Assembly (NCBI GenBank): GCA_016278325.1
Contig: JADQCB010000004.1
Span: forward strand, 78,400 to 142,399
Origin: Actibacterium sp.
Lineage (GTDB): Bacteria > Pseudomonadota > Alphaproteobacteria > Rhodobacterales > Rhodobacteraceae
DNA: 64,000 nucleotides
Direction: 5' to 3'
Within the stretch, counting starts at the first letter, position 1; each line of letters begins with the position of its first letter. The notes beneath the pieces are model-generated. The model saw only the letters and a list, made by a program, of their open reading frames with translations. It ran no database searches and had not been told where the DNA came from. Below, in pieces: positions 18,218 to 26,932 of this stretch. Position numbers and translations under genes: made by a program.

Positions 18218-19687
18218 ATGCGTATCATCCGAAACGCCGCCGCGGTGCTGGCCCTGTCGGTCACAACGGCGTTCGCCGCGCAGGACAGCATCACCATCGG
18301 GATGGTGCTGGAGCCGCCGAACCTGGACCCCACGGCCGGTGCAGCGGCGGCGATCGACGAGGTGACCTATGCCAATATCTTCGAAGGGCTGACGCGTTTC
18401 GGCCCCGACGGCGCGATCAGGCCGGCGCTGGCCCGAAGCTGGGAGGTCAGCGCGGACGGCACGGTCTACACCTTTCACCTGGCCGAGGGGGTCACTTTTC
18501 ACGACGGGGCGGCGATGACCGCGCAGGACGTGGTCTTTTCGCTCGACCGGGCGCGCGCGCCGGACAGCAAGAATGCCCAGAAGTCGCTGTTTGCCGGGAT
18601 CGAAAAGGTCGAGGCGGTCGATCCGCTGACGGTCCGGGTGACGCTGAGCGGCCCGGATGGCGCGTTTCCGTTCAAGATGGCCTGGGGCGATGCGGTGATC
18701 GTCGATCCGGCCTCGGCCGATACGCTGGCCACCAACCCGATCGGCACCGGCCCCTTCGAATTCGTCGAATGGGTCCAGGGCGACCGGGTGGAAATCGCCC
18801 GCAACCCGGATTACTGGGGCGAGGCGCCGGCGCTGGCCAGCGCGACGTTCAAGTTCATCTCGGATCCCAACGCCGCGTTCGCGGCGATGATGGCGGGCGA
18901 CGCTGACGCCTTTCCCAACTTCCCGGCGCCCGAGACGCTGGAACAATTCCGCGCCGATCCGCGCTTCGAGGTCATCGTCGGCTCGACCGAGGGCGAGACG
19001 ATTCTGGCGATGAACAACAAGATGCCGCCGCTGGATGACATCCGGGTGCGCGAGGCGATCGCCCATGCCGTCAACCGGCAGGACATCATCGACGGCGCGA
19101 TGTTCGGCTATGGCACGCCGATCGGCACGCATTTCGCGCCGCACAACCCCGATTACGTCGATCTGACCGGCCTGTCGGATTTCGACCCGGAAAAATCGCG
19201 CGCCCTGCTGGCAGAGGCCGGCCAGACCGACCTGAAGCTGCGGCTGGCGCTTCCGCCGCCCAGCTATGCCCGGCGCGGCGGGGAAATCATCGCCGCGCAG
19301 CTTCGCGATGTCGGCATCACGACCGAAATCACCAACATGGAATGGGCCCAGTGGCTGGAGCAGGTCTTCAAGGGCAAGGATTTCGATCTGACCATCGTCA
19401 GCCATACCGAGCCGATGGACATCAATATCTATGCGCGGCCGGATTATTACTTCCAGTATGGCAAGCCGGAATTCGTTGCCCTGATGGACAAGCTGAAACT
19501 GACCACGGATCCCGACGCGCGCGCCGAGATCCTCAAGGCCGCGCAGCGGATGATTGCCGAGGATTACGTCAACGGTTACCTGTTCCAGCTGGCCAAGACC
19601 GGCGTGGCCAACGCGAAGATCGAGGGGCTGTGGGAAAATGCGCCGACCCAGGCCAACGACCTGACCGAAGTTCGCTGGAGCGAATAG
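18218..19687 (+). CDS. Peptide/nickel-type ABC transporter substrate-binding protein (orphan)
   Basis: 489 residues of the SBP_bac_5 (DppA/OppA) family. A signal peptide (MRIIRNAAAVLALSVTTAFA) leads to the mature N-terminus AQDSITIGMVLEPPNLDP. The family signature region FHLAEGVTFHDGAAMTAQDV is present, as is the ARNPDYWGE segment. GAGGGAG before the ATG supports the start. There are no permease or ATPase genes with it, so it must share another transporter, possibly the one at 26933-30722. A terminator follows the gene. Confidence 0.9.
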   Translation: MRIIRNAAAVLALSVTTAFAAQDSITIGMVLEPPNLDPTAGAAAAIDEVTYANIFEGLTRFGPDGAIRPALARSWEVSADGTVYTFHLAEGVTFHDGAAMTAQDVVFSLDRARAPDSKNAQKSLFAGIEKVEAVDPLTVRVTLSGPDGAFPFKMAWGDAVIVDPASADTLATNPIGTGPFEFVEWVQGDRVEIARNPDYWGEAPALASATFKFISDPNAAFAAMMAGDADAFPNFPAPETLEQFRADPRFEVIVGSTEGETILAMNNKMPPLDDIRVREAIAHAVNRQDIIDGAMFGYGTPIGTHFAPHNPDYVDLTGLSDFDPEKSRALLAEAGQTDLKLRLALPPPSYARRGGEIIAAQLRDVGITTEITNMEWAQWLEQVFKGKDFDLTIVSHTEPMDINIYARPDYYFQYGKPEFVALMDKLKLTTDPDARAEILKAAQRMIAEDYVNGYLFQLAKTGVANAKIEGLWENAPTQANDLTEVRWSE

Positions 19688-19708
19688 CCAGCCTGTAATT
19701 CCTGCCCT

Positions 19709-19732
19709 GGCGCGCCCGGCGACGGGCGCGCC
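19709..19732. terminator. Hairpin between convergent binding-protein and SDR genes
   Basis: A 10-bp perfect stem GGCGCGCCCG / CGGGCGCGCC (19709-19718 with 19723-19732) with a 4-nt loop lies 21 nt after the binding-protein stop and before the convergent SDR stop. No T tract; probably serves both directions. Confidence 0.6.
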
Positions 19733-19777
19733 TTGCCAATTCCGGAGGCCTGTCGGGTTCGGGCGTTTCGGCGCCTG

Positions 19778-20587
19778 TCAATGGGCCGGGGCGTTGACCG
19801 GGTCGAGCAGGGTCCGGCCGCCATCCACCGTCATGATCTGCCCGGTGATGAAACGTGCGCCCTCGGATGCGAGGAACTGCACCGCCTCGGCCACTTCGCC
19901 GGGCTGGGCGATCCGGTTGAGCGGCGTGTGGTCCTTGATATCGGCGCGATAGCCGCTGTGATCCTTCAGCGTGTCCTTGAGGCTGGCCGACAGGACCGAG
20001 CCGAACGCGACCGAGTTCACCCGGATCCGGTGCGGGGCCAGCGCCACGGCCAGCGAACGGGTCATCTGGTCCAGCGCCGCGCAAGAGACCGAATAGCCCA
20101 GAAGCTCGGGGTGGGTGCGCCTCGCGGCGATCGAGGACAGGTTGACGATGGCGCCCTGGCTGCCCTCTTCCTGGCCGTCCTCGGCGGCCTGCCTGATCAT
20201 CCGTTTCGCGATACATTGCGACAGGCGCAGGCTGGTCATGAGGTTCTGCTGCAACAGTTCCTCGACCGCGTCGTCATCGGGGTTCAACGGGTCCGAGGCG
20301 GTCATCTGCCGGCTGGCATTGACCAGGATATCGACCCGGTCGAACCGGTCCAGCGTGGCCGACAACAGGTTCGCGATGGTCAGCCTTTCGCGCAGGTCGC
20401 CGGCGAAATAGGCGATGTTTTCCTGTTTCTCGGCCTCTTCGCCGATCTCGTTGATCAGCCGGGCTTCGTCGATGTCGGCGAACATGACGCGGGCGTTCTT
20501 TCGTGCGAAGTGACGTGCGACGGCCAGCCCCACGCCATTGGCCGCGCCGGTGACGATGGCGGTCTTTCCGGAAATCGAGAAACTCAT
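19778..20587 (-). CDS. Short-chain dehydrogenase/reductase family protein lacking the catalytic lysine
   Basis: 269 residues with a Rossmann N-terminus: TGAANGVG nucleotide motif, then D at the end of beta-2 (MFADIDEARL), which favours NAD(H). The catalytic S152 and Y165 are in place, but the lysine of YxxxK is a cysteine: Y165-S-V-S-C169. The C-terminal TGQIMTVDGG is typical. Loss of the lysine usually impairs dehydrogenase activity, so this may be a non-enzymatic or altered SDR. AGGAGAA precedes the ATG. It is the last gene of a clpS-methyltransferase-SDR block. Confidence 0.87.
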   Translation of the reverse strand: MSFSISGKTAIVTGAANGVGLAVARHFARKNARVMFADIDEARLINEIGEEAEKQENIAYFAGDLRERLTIANLLSATLDRFDRVDILVNASRQMTASDPLNPDDDAVEELLQQNLMTSLRLSQCIAKRMIRQAAEDGQEEGSQGAIVNLSSIAARRTHPELLGYSVSCAALDQMTRSLAVALAPHRIRVNSVAFGSVLSASLKDTLKDHSGYRADIKDHTPLNRIAQPGEVAEAVQFLASEGARFITGQIMTVDGGRTLLDPVNAPAH

Positions 20588-20623
20588 TCGGCGTTCTCCT
20601 GTCTTTCTCGGCTCGGGGGTCGC

Positions 20624-21625
20624 TCAGCGCTGCCGACTCTGCCTGCGCAGCGGCGCCCGGGCGGTCAGGACCTTGAAACCCGTGTCGCCCGCCACCTCCG
20701 CCACGTCGCGGAATAGCTGCGCAAGGGGGCGCTCATAGGGCAGATGGCGATTGGCCACAAGCCAAAGCTGCCCCGACGGGGCAAGCATCCGCGCCGCCGC
20801 GGTCAGGAAAGCCTGGCCCAGGGCGTGATCCGCGGTGCGGCCGGTATGGAAGGGCGGGTTCGTGACGATCACGTCGAACGGATCCTCCGGGGTGAACCGC
20901 GTCGCATCGGCCCAGTGAAACCGGGCGCGGGGATCGGTGATGTTCTGCCTGGCGCATTGCAGGGCGGCATGTTCGGCCTCGATCAGGTGGACCTGCGTCA
21001 CCTCCTTGCGCTTGAGCACCTCGGCGGCCAGATAGCCCCAGCCGGCGCCAAGATCGGCCACCCGGCCTTTCAGATGCGCCGGCAGCGTATCGGCCAAAAG
21101 CGCCGAGCCGCGGTCGATGCCATCGGCCGAGAACACGCCGGGCATGGTTCGGAACCCGGCCGGGCCGTCGACCGGCGCTGCTTCCCAGTCGGCGAAGGCC
21201 GCCGGGTCGGCCGCGTGAAGGCTGAACAGCTTGCCATGCGCGCGGGATATCGGCATCGACACGTCGGCCCGTTGCCGACATTCCTTGAGCAGGCTGTCGA
21301 TCCCATCGGTCTTTTGCCCATCGACGATCACCGGCCCGTCGGTCAGCGCGACGGCCTCGGCGATCAGGGCCCGTGCCTCGGCCTTGGCGCGGGGCACGCA
21401 GACAAGCGTGGCGGCATGGCGGCCCTCGGCCGCGACGGCGCAGGCATATCCGCGCGCCGCCCAGGCATCGTGATCGGGCCGGAACCCCTGGATGATCAGC
21501 ACCCGCGCGCGGGGCAGGGCCGACAGGTCGGCATCCGCGCGCGGGCGCATGACGGCCACCTGCCCGTTCGCGGGAATCGTGACGGCGCCGGTTTCCAGCG
21601 CAAGGCTCAGGCGGCTTCGGGACAT
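20624..21625 (-). CDS. Class I SAM-dependent methyltransferase, RsmC/RlmG-like
   Basis: 333 residues with the two-domain plan of RsmC-type rRNA guanine methyltransferases. A degenerate N-terminal half is followed by a C-terminal catalytic half with the SAM motif VADLGAGWGYLA, the acidic VHLIEAEHAALQCARQN and the catalytic VTNPPFHTG. The NPPF motif is typical of N2-guanine methylation of 16S or 23S rRNA. Whether G1207 of 16S rRNA (RsmC) or another site is the target cannot be decided here. It lies 19 nt after clpS on the same strand. Confidence 0.82.
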   Translation of the reverse strand: MSRSRLSLALETGAVTIPANGQVAVMRPRADADLSALPRARVLIIQGFRPDHDAWAARGYACAVAAEGRHAATLVCVPRAKAEARALIAEAVALTDGPVIVDGQKTDGIDSLLKECRQRADVSMPISRAHGKLFSLHAADPAAFADWEAAPVDGPAGFRTMPGVFSADGIDRGSALLADTLPAHLKGRVADLGAGWGYLAAEVLKRKEVTQVHLIEAEHAALQCARQNITDPRARFHWADATRFTPEDPFDVIVTNPPFHTGRTADHALGQAFLTAAARMLAPSGQLWLVANRHLPYERPLAQLFRDVAEVAGDTGFKVLTARAPLRRQSRQR

Positions 21626-21644
21626 GGGCGGGCGCCGGAACGCC

Positions 21645-21968
21645 CTATTCCTTTTCCATGGTGCATTGCAGCGGATGCTGATGGCGGCGCGCGAAATCCA
21701 TGACCTGGGCCACCTTGGTCTCGGCCACTTCGAACGAGAACACGCCGACCACGGCCAGCCCCTTCTTGTGCACCGTCAACATCAATTCGAACGCCTGCGC
21801 ATGGCTCAGGCCGAAGAAACGCTCCAGAACATGCACGACGAACTCCATCGGGGTGTAATCGTCGTTCAGGATGAGAACCTTGTAAAGCGGTGGCCGTTGG
21901 GTCTTTGCGCGGGTCTTGGTGACGACACCGGTGTCGTCCTGGCCCTGATCGTCCTTGTCCGACATCAT
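21645..21968 (-). CDS. clpS: ATP-dependent Clp protease adaptor ClpS
   Basis: 107 residues. The disordered N-terminal extension ([18 protein letters not shown]) is followed by the ClpS fold with [20 protein letters not shown], whose N-D-D and following residues form the N-degron pocket, and the [19 protein letters not shown] segment. ClpS delivers N-end-rule substrates to ClpA-ClpP. Two consecutive ATG codons are possible starts; the first is used. Divergent from the HAD gene at 22088. Confidence 0.95.
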   Translation of the reverse strand: MMSDKDDQGQDDTGVVTKTRAKTQRPPLYKVLILNDDYTPMEFVVHVLERFFGLSHAQAFELMLTVHKKGLAVVGVFSFEVAETKVAQVMDFARRHQHPLQCTMEKE

Positions 21969-22087
21969 GTGGTTTCGGCGTTGCACGGGGCGCGCCCTCC
22001 GCATGTGGCATGTTTGAGTGGTCTCGTCTCGGACCTGATTATATATGCCGCCCAGGCCCCGTGAAAAGGGGGCAGGACGGAGGGAGA

Positions 22088-22798
22088 ATGAACACCATGG
22101 CCAGGCGCCTGACAACCATCGCCTTCGATGCCGACGATACGCTGTGGCACAACGAGCGGTTCTTTCGCATGACCCAGGCGCGTTTCGCCGAGATGCTGAG
22201 CGATTACGCCGCGCCCGAGCATCTGCAAGAGCGGTTGCTGGCGGCCGAGCGGCGCAATCTGGGCCATTACGGTTTCGGTGTGAAGGGTTTCGTGCTGTCG
22301 ATGATCGAAACCGCGATCGAGGTGACCGATGGCAAGGTGGCGGCACCGGTGATCGGGCGGTTGCTGGAGGCCGGGCAGGACATGCTGCGCCATCCGATCG
22401 AACTGTTGCCGCATGTGCGCAGCACGGTCGAGACGCTGGCTGACGATCACCGGATCCTGCTGATCACCAAGGGCGATCTTCTGGATCAGGAACGCAAGCT
22501 GGCGCAATCGGGGCTTGGCGACCTGTTCGACGCGGTCGAGATCGTCTCGGACAAGACGCCGCAGGTCTATGCCGGCGCATTCGCGCGGCATGGCGAAGGG
22601 GCCGAGCGCGCGATGATGGTCGGAAATTCAATGCGCTCTGACGTGATTCCGGCGCTCGACGCGGGGGCGTGGGGCGTGTTCGTTCCGCATGGCGTGCCCT
22701 GGGCGCTGGAACACGCCCACCCGCCGCAGGATCGTGCCCGCTTTCACGAATTGAATTCCCTGGCCGGTTTGCCGGGGCTGGTTGCGACGCTGGATTGA
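22088..22798 (+). CDS. HAD-family hydrolase (haloacid-dehalogenase type phosphatase)
   Basis: 236 residues. Motif I is FDADDTLW (nucleophile and acid aspartates), followed by a helical cap. Motif II/III lie in LLITKGD and [11 protein letters not shown], and motif IV is [18 protein letters not shown]. It resembles the YjjG/pyrimidine-nucleotidase-like group more than Gph, but the substrate is open. GAGGGAGA 5 nt before the ATG marks the start. It is divergent from clpS with 119 nt between start codons. Confidence 0.83.
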   Translation: MNTMARRLTTIAFDADDTLWHNERFFRMTQARFAEMLSDYAAPEHLQERLLAAERRNLGHYGFGVKGFVLSMIETAIEVTDGKVAAPVIGRLLEAGQDMLRHPIELLPHVRSTVETLADDHRILLITKGDLLDQERKLAQSGLGDLFDAVEIVSDKTPQVYAGAFARHGEGAERAMMVGNSMRSDVIPALDAGAWGVFVPHGVPWALEHAHPPQDRARFHELNSLAGLPGLVATLD

Positions 22799-22973
22799 TA
22801 TCTTGTGGGTGTATGCCCCCGTGACACGAGATCTCGTCGGCAGATGAAATCAAAGCCAAAACTGATTGAAATTACTTGTTTTCCGGCTCACGGCGCTGTG
22901 TTACGCTGCGCGATATAATGACAAGCCGACCGGAAGATAATCCGGCGGCACGAGGCAGATAAGGGCGAGCGAC

Positions 22974-24389
22974 GTGGACAAGACGGGGCAGTGCGTCCGA
23001 AAAGGGCTGGTTTTCGCGATTATTGCGCTGACGCTTGCGGCGGCGCCCTTGAAATCATTCGCCGCGCCCTTTGCGGCGATGGTGATGGATGCGCGATCGG
23101 GCGAGGTGATCTATTCACGCAATGCCGACACGCGCCTTCATCCGGCCTCTCTGACCAAGATGATGACCCTCTACATCGCATTCGAGGCTGTCGAGCATGG
23201 CGAGATCTCGTTGGATACCGAGGTGACGATATCGCGCAACGCCGCGTCCGAGCCGCCGTCGAAGCTGGGGCTTCGCCCGGGGCAGAAGATCCGGCTGCGC
23301 TATCTGATCCGGGCCGCCGCCGTCAAATCGGCCAATGACGCGGCCACCGCCATCGGCGAGGCGATCGAGGGCAGCGAAGAAGCCTTCGCGCGCCGGATGA
23401 ACCGCACCGCCAGGGCGATGGGGATGACGCGAACCACGTTCAAGAACATGCATGGCCTGACGGAAGCGGGCCACCTGTCCACCGCGCGCGACATGACCGT
23501 GCTCGGGCGGCATGTGTTCTATGACTATCCGGACTATTACAACCTGTTTTCCCGGATCACGGCCGATGCCGGCACGCGCACGGTCTATCATACCAACCGC
23601 AGGTTCCTGCGGTCCTATCGCGGCGCCGACGGGATCAAGACCGGCTATACCAGCGCGTCGGGCTTCAACCTCGTGGCGTCGGCCGAGCGGGGCGGCGAGC
23701 GGATCATAACCACGGTCTTCGGCGGGGCCTCGACTGCGGCGCGCAATGCAAAGGTGGCCGAGCTGATGGATCTGGGCTTTGGCAAGGCGCCGCGCCGCGT
23801 CGCGATCCGCCGGCCGCAAAAACCGCCCTATATGGGCCATGCCGATGATGGCCGGGTGGGCAAGGCGGTGCGTGTGTCGACGCTGATCGGTCGCTCTCCG
23901 CTGCCGCGCGCCCGCCCCGTCGCGGACCCGCCGAAAGAGCTTTTGCTCGCGATCGAGGGCGGTATCGCCGAGGCGGTGGACGAGATTGCCGCCACTCCGG
24001 TCGCCGAGGGCAGTTCGGACGGCACCCTGCCGGCCCTTCCCCTGCAAGAGGTGCCCGTGCCGCAGCCCCGGCCCGCGGAGCTGACACTCGCCGCGCTGGA
24101 GCCTGCCGGGGCGGAACAGCCGCAGATCGTCACGCGGATGTCGTCCTCCGGCGGGCGTCAGTGGGGGATCAATGTCGGTCGTTACGGGTCCCGCTATCAG
24201 GCGGAAAAGGTCTTGCTTCAGACCGCGCTTAAAGAACTTGGAACGCTCGATGATGCGCTGCGCAAGGTCAAGCAGGGCAACCTTGGCTTCGATGCCAATT
24301 TCGTGGGCATGACCGAGCAGGAAGCGGCGCTTGCCTGCCGCCGCCTGTCGGCGCGCGGGGCCGAATGCACGCCCTTCGGCCCTTCCTGA
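22974..24389 (+). CDS. D-alanyl-D-alanine carboxypeptidase with C-terminal SPOR domain
   Basis: 471 residues from a GTG start. A signal peptide (about 1-31) precedes a serine peptidase S11 domain with all three motifs: S59-x-x-K62 (SLTK), S119-x-N121 (SAN) and K222-T-G. After a proline-rich linker the last 80 residues look like a SPOR domain (WGINVGRYGSRYQAEKVL), which binds denuded septal glycan. The enzyme trims the terminal D-alanine from peptidoglycan stem peptides, probably at the division site. The 175-nt gap before it includes a TATAAT at 22914-22919 without a convincing -35. Confidence 0.9.
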   Translation: MDKTGQCVRKGLVFAIIALTLAAAPLKSFAAPFAAMVMDARSGEVIYSRNADTRLHPASLTKMMTLYIAFEAVEHGEISLDTEVTISRNAASEPPSKLGLRPGQKIRLRYLIRAAAVKSANDAATAIGEAIEGSEEAFARRMNRTARAMGMTRTTFKNMHGLTEAGHLSTARDMTVLGRHVFYDYPDYYNLFSRITADAGTRTVYHTNRRFLRSYRGADGIKTGYTSASGFNLVASAERGGERIITTVFGGASTAARNAKVAELMDLGFGKAPRRVAIRRPQKPPYMGHADDGRVGKAVRVSTLIGRSPLPRARPVADPPKELLLAIEGGIAEAVDEIAATPVAEGSSDGTLPALPLQEVPVPQPRPAELTLAALEPAGAEQPQIVTRMSSSGGRQWGINVGRYGSRYQAEKVLLQTALKELGTLDDALRKVKQGNLGFDANFVGMTEQEAALACRRLSARGAECTPFGPS

Positions 24390-24468
24390 GCGCCGGCGGG
24401 CGCCATGACATGCCGCGATCGACCGGGAAGGCCGGGCCGCCAGGGCACACATCCACGGCAGGCCGGTG

Positions 24469-25131
24469 TCAGACGCGGGCGCGGTGCGGGTCATCCAGCG
24501 TCGGCACGCCCGAAAGCCAGTCGTGATAGGGGCTGCTGCGCACCCGGGCCAGAAGGTCGCGCAATGCGGCCAGCGGCGTCTCGCTGAAATCCACGCGCAG
24601 GGTCAGCGGCGCCATGTCGCGCCCGACCACCAGCAGGGCTGCCGACAGCAGGCCCCGGCTGTCCGACCCGGCCCGTTCCCCGGCGAAGAGACTGGCCAGG
24701 AGCCGGTCCTCGAAATCGCCTTTCGTGCTCAGAAAGCTGTCAAGCGTCGCGTCCAGCACGGCCTCGGAACTCAGCATGTTGCCGGCGACGATCACCGCCC
24801 CCTCGGCGCGGTGCGCGCAGGTCGCGATCGATTGTGCGCCGGTGAAGGCCGCCGTGCCGCCCGCGGGGTCAAGTGCGGCCAGTTGGCGATGCTCGCGCCC
24901 GGTGTCGGGCTGGACGACCGCCGTGACCGCCTCGGGGGCCGTCAGGCCGTCCCGCATTTGCTCGAGCACCGATTCCCCCCAAAGGGTTGAAGGGGCCGTC
25001 CCCTGCGAGGCCGACATCCCGGCCCTGGGATCGCCGCGCAGCACCCAACCGCCGACGCAAAGGCTGCCGGTGGTGGCCGCCCCGCCGAACCTGCCCGTTC
25101 GTTCATCGAATGCGAGTATGGAATAGGTCAT
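24469..25131 (-). CDS. DUF1028 family protein (Ntn-hydrolase-like)
   Basis: 220 residues of the DUF1028 family, which has an Ntn-hydrolase-like fold: TYSILAFDERTGRFGGAATT near the N-terminus and GNMLSSEAVLDA in the middle. Family members often lie beside peptide catabolism or transport genes. Here it is divergent from a peptide ABC operon, sharing a 123-nt spacer that carries a palindrome pair. Likely role: hydrolysis of an imported amide or peptide, by context only. The ATG at 25131 has GAAAGG upstream; the frame extends 13 codons further upstream. Confidence 0.8.
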   Translation of the reverse strand: MTYSILAFDERTGRFGGAATTGSLCVGGWVLRGDPRAGMSASQGTAPSTLWGESVLEQMRDGLTAPEAVTAVVQPDTGREHRQLAALDPAGGTAAFTGAQSIATCAHRAEGAVIVAGNMLSSEAVLDATLDSFLSTKGDFEDRLLASLFAGERAGSDSRGLLSAALLVVGRDMAPLTLRVDFSETPLAALRDLLARVRSSPYHDWLSGVPTLDDPHRARV

Positions 25132-25163
25132 TTGCGCCTTTCGGGCCCTGTTGCCGATCCGGT

Positions 25164-25203
25164 TTATCATGAAAAATTCGACTAATCCAATTTATCATGA
25201 TAA
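25164..25203. promoter_or_regulatory. Palindrome pair in the DUF1028/peptide-transporter spacer
   Basis: A perfect 12-bp palindrome TTATCATGATAA lies at 25192-25203, and a 10/12 copy TTATCATGAAAA at 25164-25175, centre-to-centre 28 bp. Both sit in an AT-rich island between divergent starts at 25131 and 25255. A candidate operator for the GntR regulator encoded at the far end of the operon (30691-31467); that link is inferred. Confidence 0.55.
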
Positions 25204-25254
25204 TTTTTCCCGGAATCACATAATCAAGTGAGTCACCAACAGAGAGGACGGAAC

Positions 25255-26835
25255 ATGAGACTGATGAATTGGACCCGCCGGGGCATGCTGGGCGTGGCCA
25301 CCGGCATTGCCATGACGATGGGGACCGGCCTGCCGGCCGCGGCCGAGACGCCGCCGGGCGTCCTGGTCGTGGGCCAGATTGCCGAACCCAAGGCGCTGGA
25401 CCCGGCGGCGGTGACAGCGGTGAACGACTTTCGCATCCTGATGAATGTCTATGACGGGCTCGTGCGCTACAAGTCCGGCACGCTCGAGGTCGAACCGGCC
25501 CTCGCCGAAAGCTGGGAAATCAGCGACGACGGCACCGTGTATACCTTCGACCTGCGCGAGGGTGTCACCTTCCATAACGGCAGCCCGTTCAACGCCGAGG
25601 CAGTGAAATTCAATTTCGACCGGATGCTGAACGAGGATCACCCCTATCACGACACCGGCCCGTTCCCGCTGGCCTTCTTCTTCTCGGCGGTGGAAAAGGT
25701 CGAGGTCGTCGATGACATGACGGTGCGCTTCACCTTGAATGCACCCTACGCGCCGTTCCTGTCCAACCTCGCCTATCCGACCGGGTTGATCGTGTCGCCC
25801 GCGGCGGTCAAGCAATATGGCAAGGAATTCGGCCGCCACCCGTCGGGCACCGGCCCGTTCCGCTTTGTCGAATGGCGCAGCAACGAGGCCGTGGTCGTCG
25901 AGAAGAACCCCGATTACTGGGAAGGGGCTCCCGCGCTCGATGCCGTCGTGTTCCGGCCGATCACCGATGCCAATACCCGAACCGCCGAGATGCTGGCGGG
26001 CGGTATCGACCTGATGGTCGAGGTGCCCCCCGTATCGTTGTCGGAATTCCAGAACACGGACGATTACACGGTGCACGAGCAGGCCGGGCCGCATGTCTGG
26101 TTCCTGATCCTGAACACCAAGGAAGGGCCGTTCGCCGACAAGCGGGTGCGCCAGGCGGCGAACTACGCGGTGAACAAGCAGGCCATCGTCGACGACGTCC
26201 TGGAAGGGACCGCCGAGGTTGCCGCGGGTCCGACCCCACCGGCTTTCGCCTGGGCGCATAACGACGCGCTGGAGCCCTATCCCTATGACCCCGAGAAGGC
26301 GCGCGAACTGATCGCCGCGGCCGGCGCCGAGGGGGCCGAGCTGACATTCTATGTCACCGAGGGCGGTTCGGGCATGCTGGACCCGGTGGCCATGGGCACC
26401 GCGATCCAGGCCGATCTGGAAGCGGTGGGTTTCGACGTGAAGATCGAGACCTATGAATGGAACACCTTCCTGGGCGAGGTGAACCCGGGCCTGGAAGGCA
26501 AGGCGGACATGGCCGAAATGGCCTGGATGACCAATGACCCCGATACGCTGCCGTTCCTGACGCTGCGCACCGAAGCCTGGCCCGAGGCTGGCGGTTTCAA
26601 CTCGGGATACTATTCCAACCCCGAGGTGGACAGACTGCTGGAAGAGGCGCGCGTGGCCACCGACCAGGCCCGCCGTGCCGAGCTTTACAAGAAGATGCAG
26701 GTGATCGTGCACGAAGATGCGCCCTGGGTCTTCGTGGCGAACTGGAAGCAGAATGCGGTGACCAGCGACAAGGTGGAGAATTTCCAGCTGGAGCCGTCCT
26801 TCTTCCTGTTACTCGACGACGTGGTGAAGAACTGA
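25255..26835 (+). CDS. Peptide ABC transporter substrate-binding protein
   Basis: 526 residues of the SBP_bac_5 family. The N-terminus NWTRRGMLGVATGIAM has a twin-arginine look (RRG followed by a hydrophobic stretch) ending in A-A-A-E, so export may be by Tat or Sec. Family marks include FDLREGVTFHNGSPFNAEAV and VEKNPDYWEG. GAGAGGAC precedes the ATG; a GTG 27 nt earlier is also in frame. First gene of the operon with two permease domains, two ATPases and a GntR regulator. A hairpin and a GGAGTATTTC element separate it from the permease gene. Confidence 0.9.
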   Translation: MRLMNWTRRGMLGVATGIAMTMGTGLPAAAETPPGVLVVGQIAEPKALDPAAVTAVNDFRILMNVYDGLVRYKSGTLEVEPALAESWEISDDGTVYTFDLREGVTFHNGSPFNAEAVKFNFDRMLNEDHPYHDTGPFPLAFFFSAVEKVEVVDDMTVRFTLNAPYAPFLSNLAYPTGLIVSPAAVKQYGKEFGRHPSGTGPFRFVEWRSNEAVVVEKNPDYWEGAPALDAVVFRPITDANTRTAEMLAGGIDLMVEVPPVSLSEFQNTDDYTVHEQAGPHVWFLILNTKEGPFADKRVRQAANYAVNKQAIVDDVLEGTAEVAAGPTPPAFAWAHNDALEPYPYDPEKARELIAAAGAEGAELTFYVTEGGSGMLDPVAMGTAIQADLEAVGFDVKIETYEWNTFLGEVNPGLEGKADMAEMAWMTNDPDTLPFLTLRTEAWPEAGGFNSGYYSNPEVDRLLEEARVATDQARRAELYKKMQVIVHEDAPWVFVANWKQNAVTSDKVENFQLEPSFFLLLDDVVKN

Positions 26836-26843
26836 ACCGGATC

Positions 26844-26865
26844 GGGCCGGGCTTGGGCCCGGCCC
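26844..26865 (+). terminator. Hairpin directly after the peptide-binding protein gene
   Basis: A 9-bp stem GGGCCGGGC / GCCCGGCCC with a TTGG loop starts 9 nt after the stop codon at 26835. No T tract. Placed between binding protein and permease it could protect the upstream mRNA part or attenuate the rest of the operon. Confidence 0.55.
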
Positions 26866-26891
26866 GACGGGCCGCTGCGCGGCGATTCATG

Positions 26892-26926
26892 CCTCCGGCG
26901 GGAGTATTTCCTCCGAGAAGAAGGGG
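26892..26926 (+). repeat. Dispersed intergenic element, copy B (GGAGTATTTC family)
   Basis: CCTCCGGCGGGAGTATTTCC followed by the purine-rich GAGAAGAAGGGG. The CTCCGGCGGGAG part is itself a hairpin. The terminal AAGGGG lies 7 nt before the ATG of the permease gene at 26933 and is its only visible Shine-Dalgarno, so the element doubles as a ribosome-binding site. Confidence 0.65.
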
Positions 26927-26932
26927 CCGGCG

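Noticed and set aside
22891..22919. TATAAT at 22914-22919 as a full promoter for the carboxypeptidase gene
   Set aside because: No -35 element at 16-18 bp; the hexamer alone is not enough.
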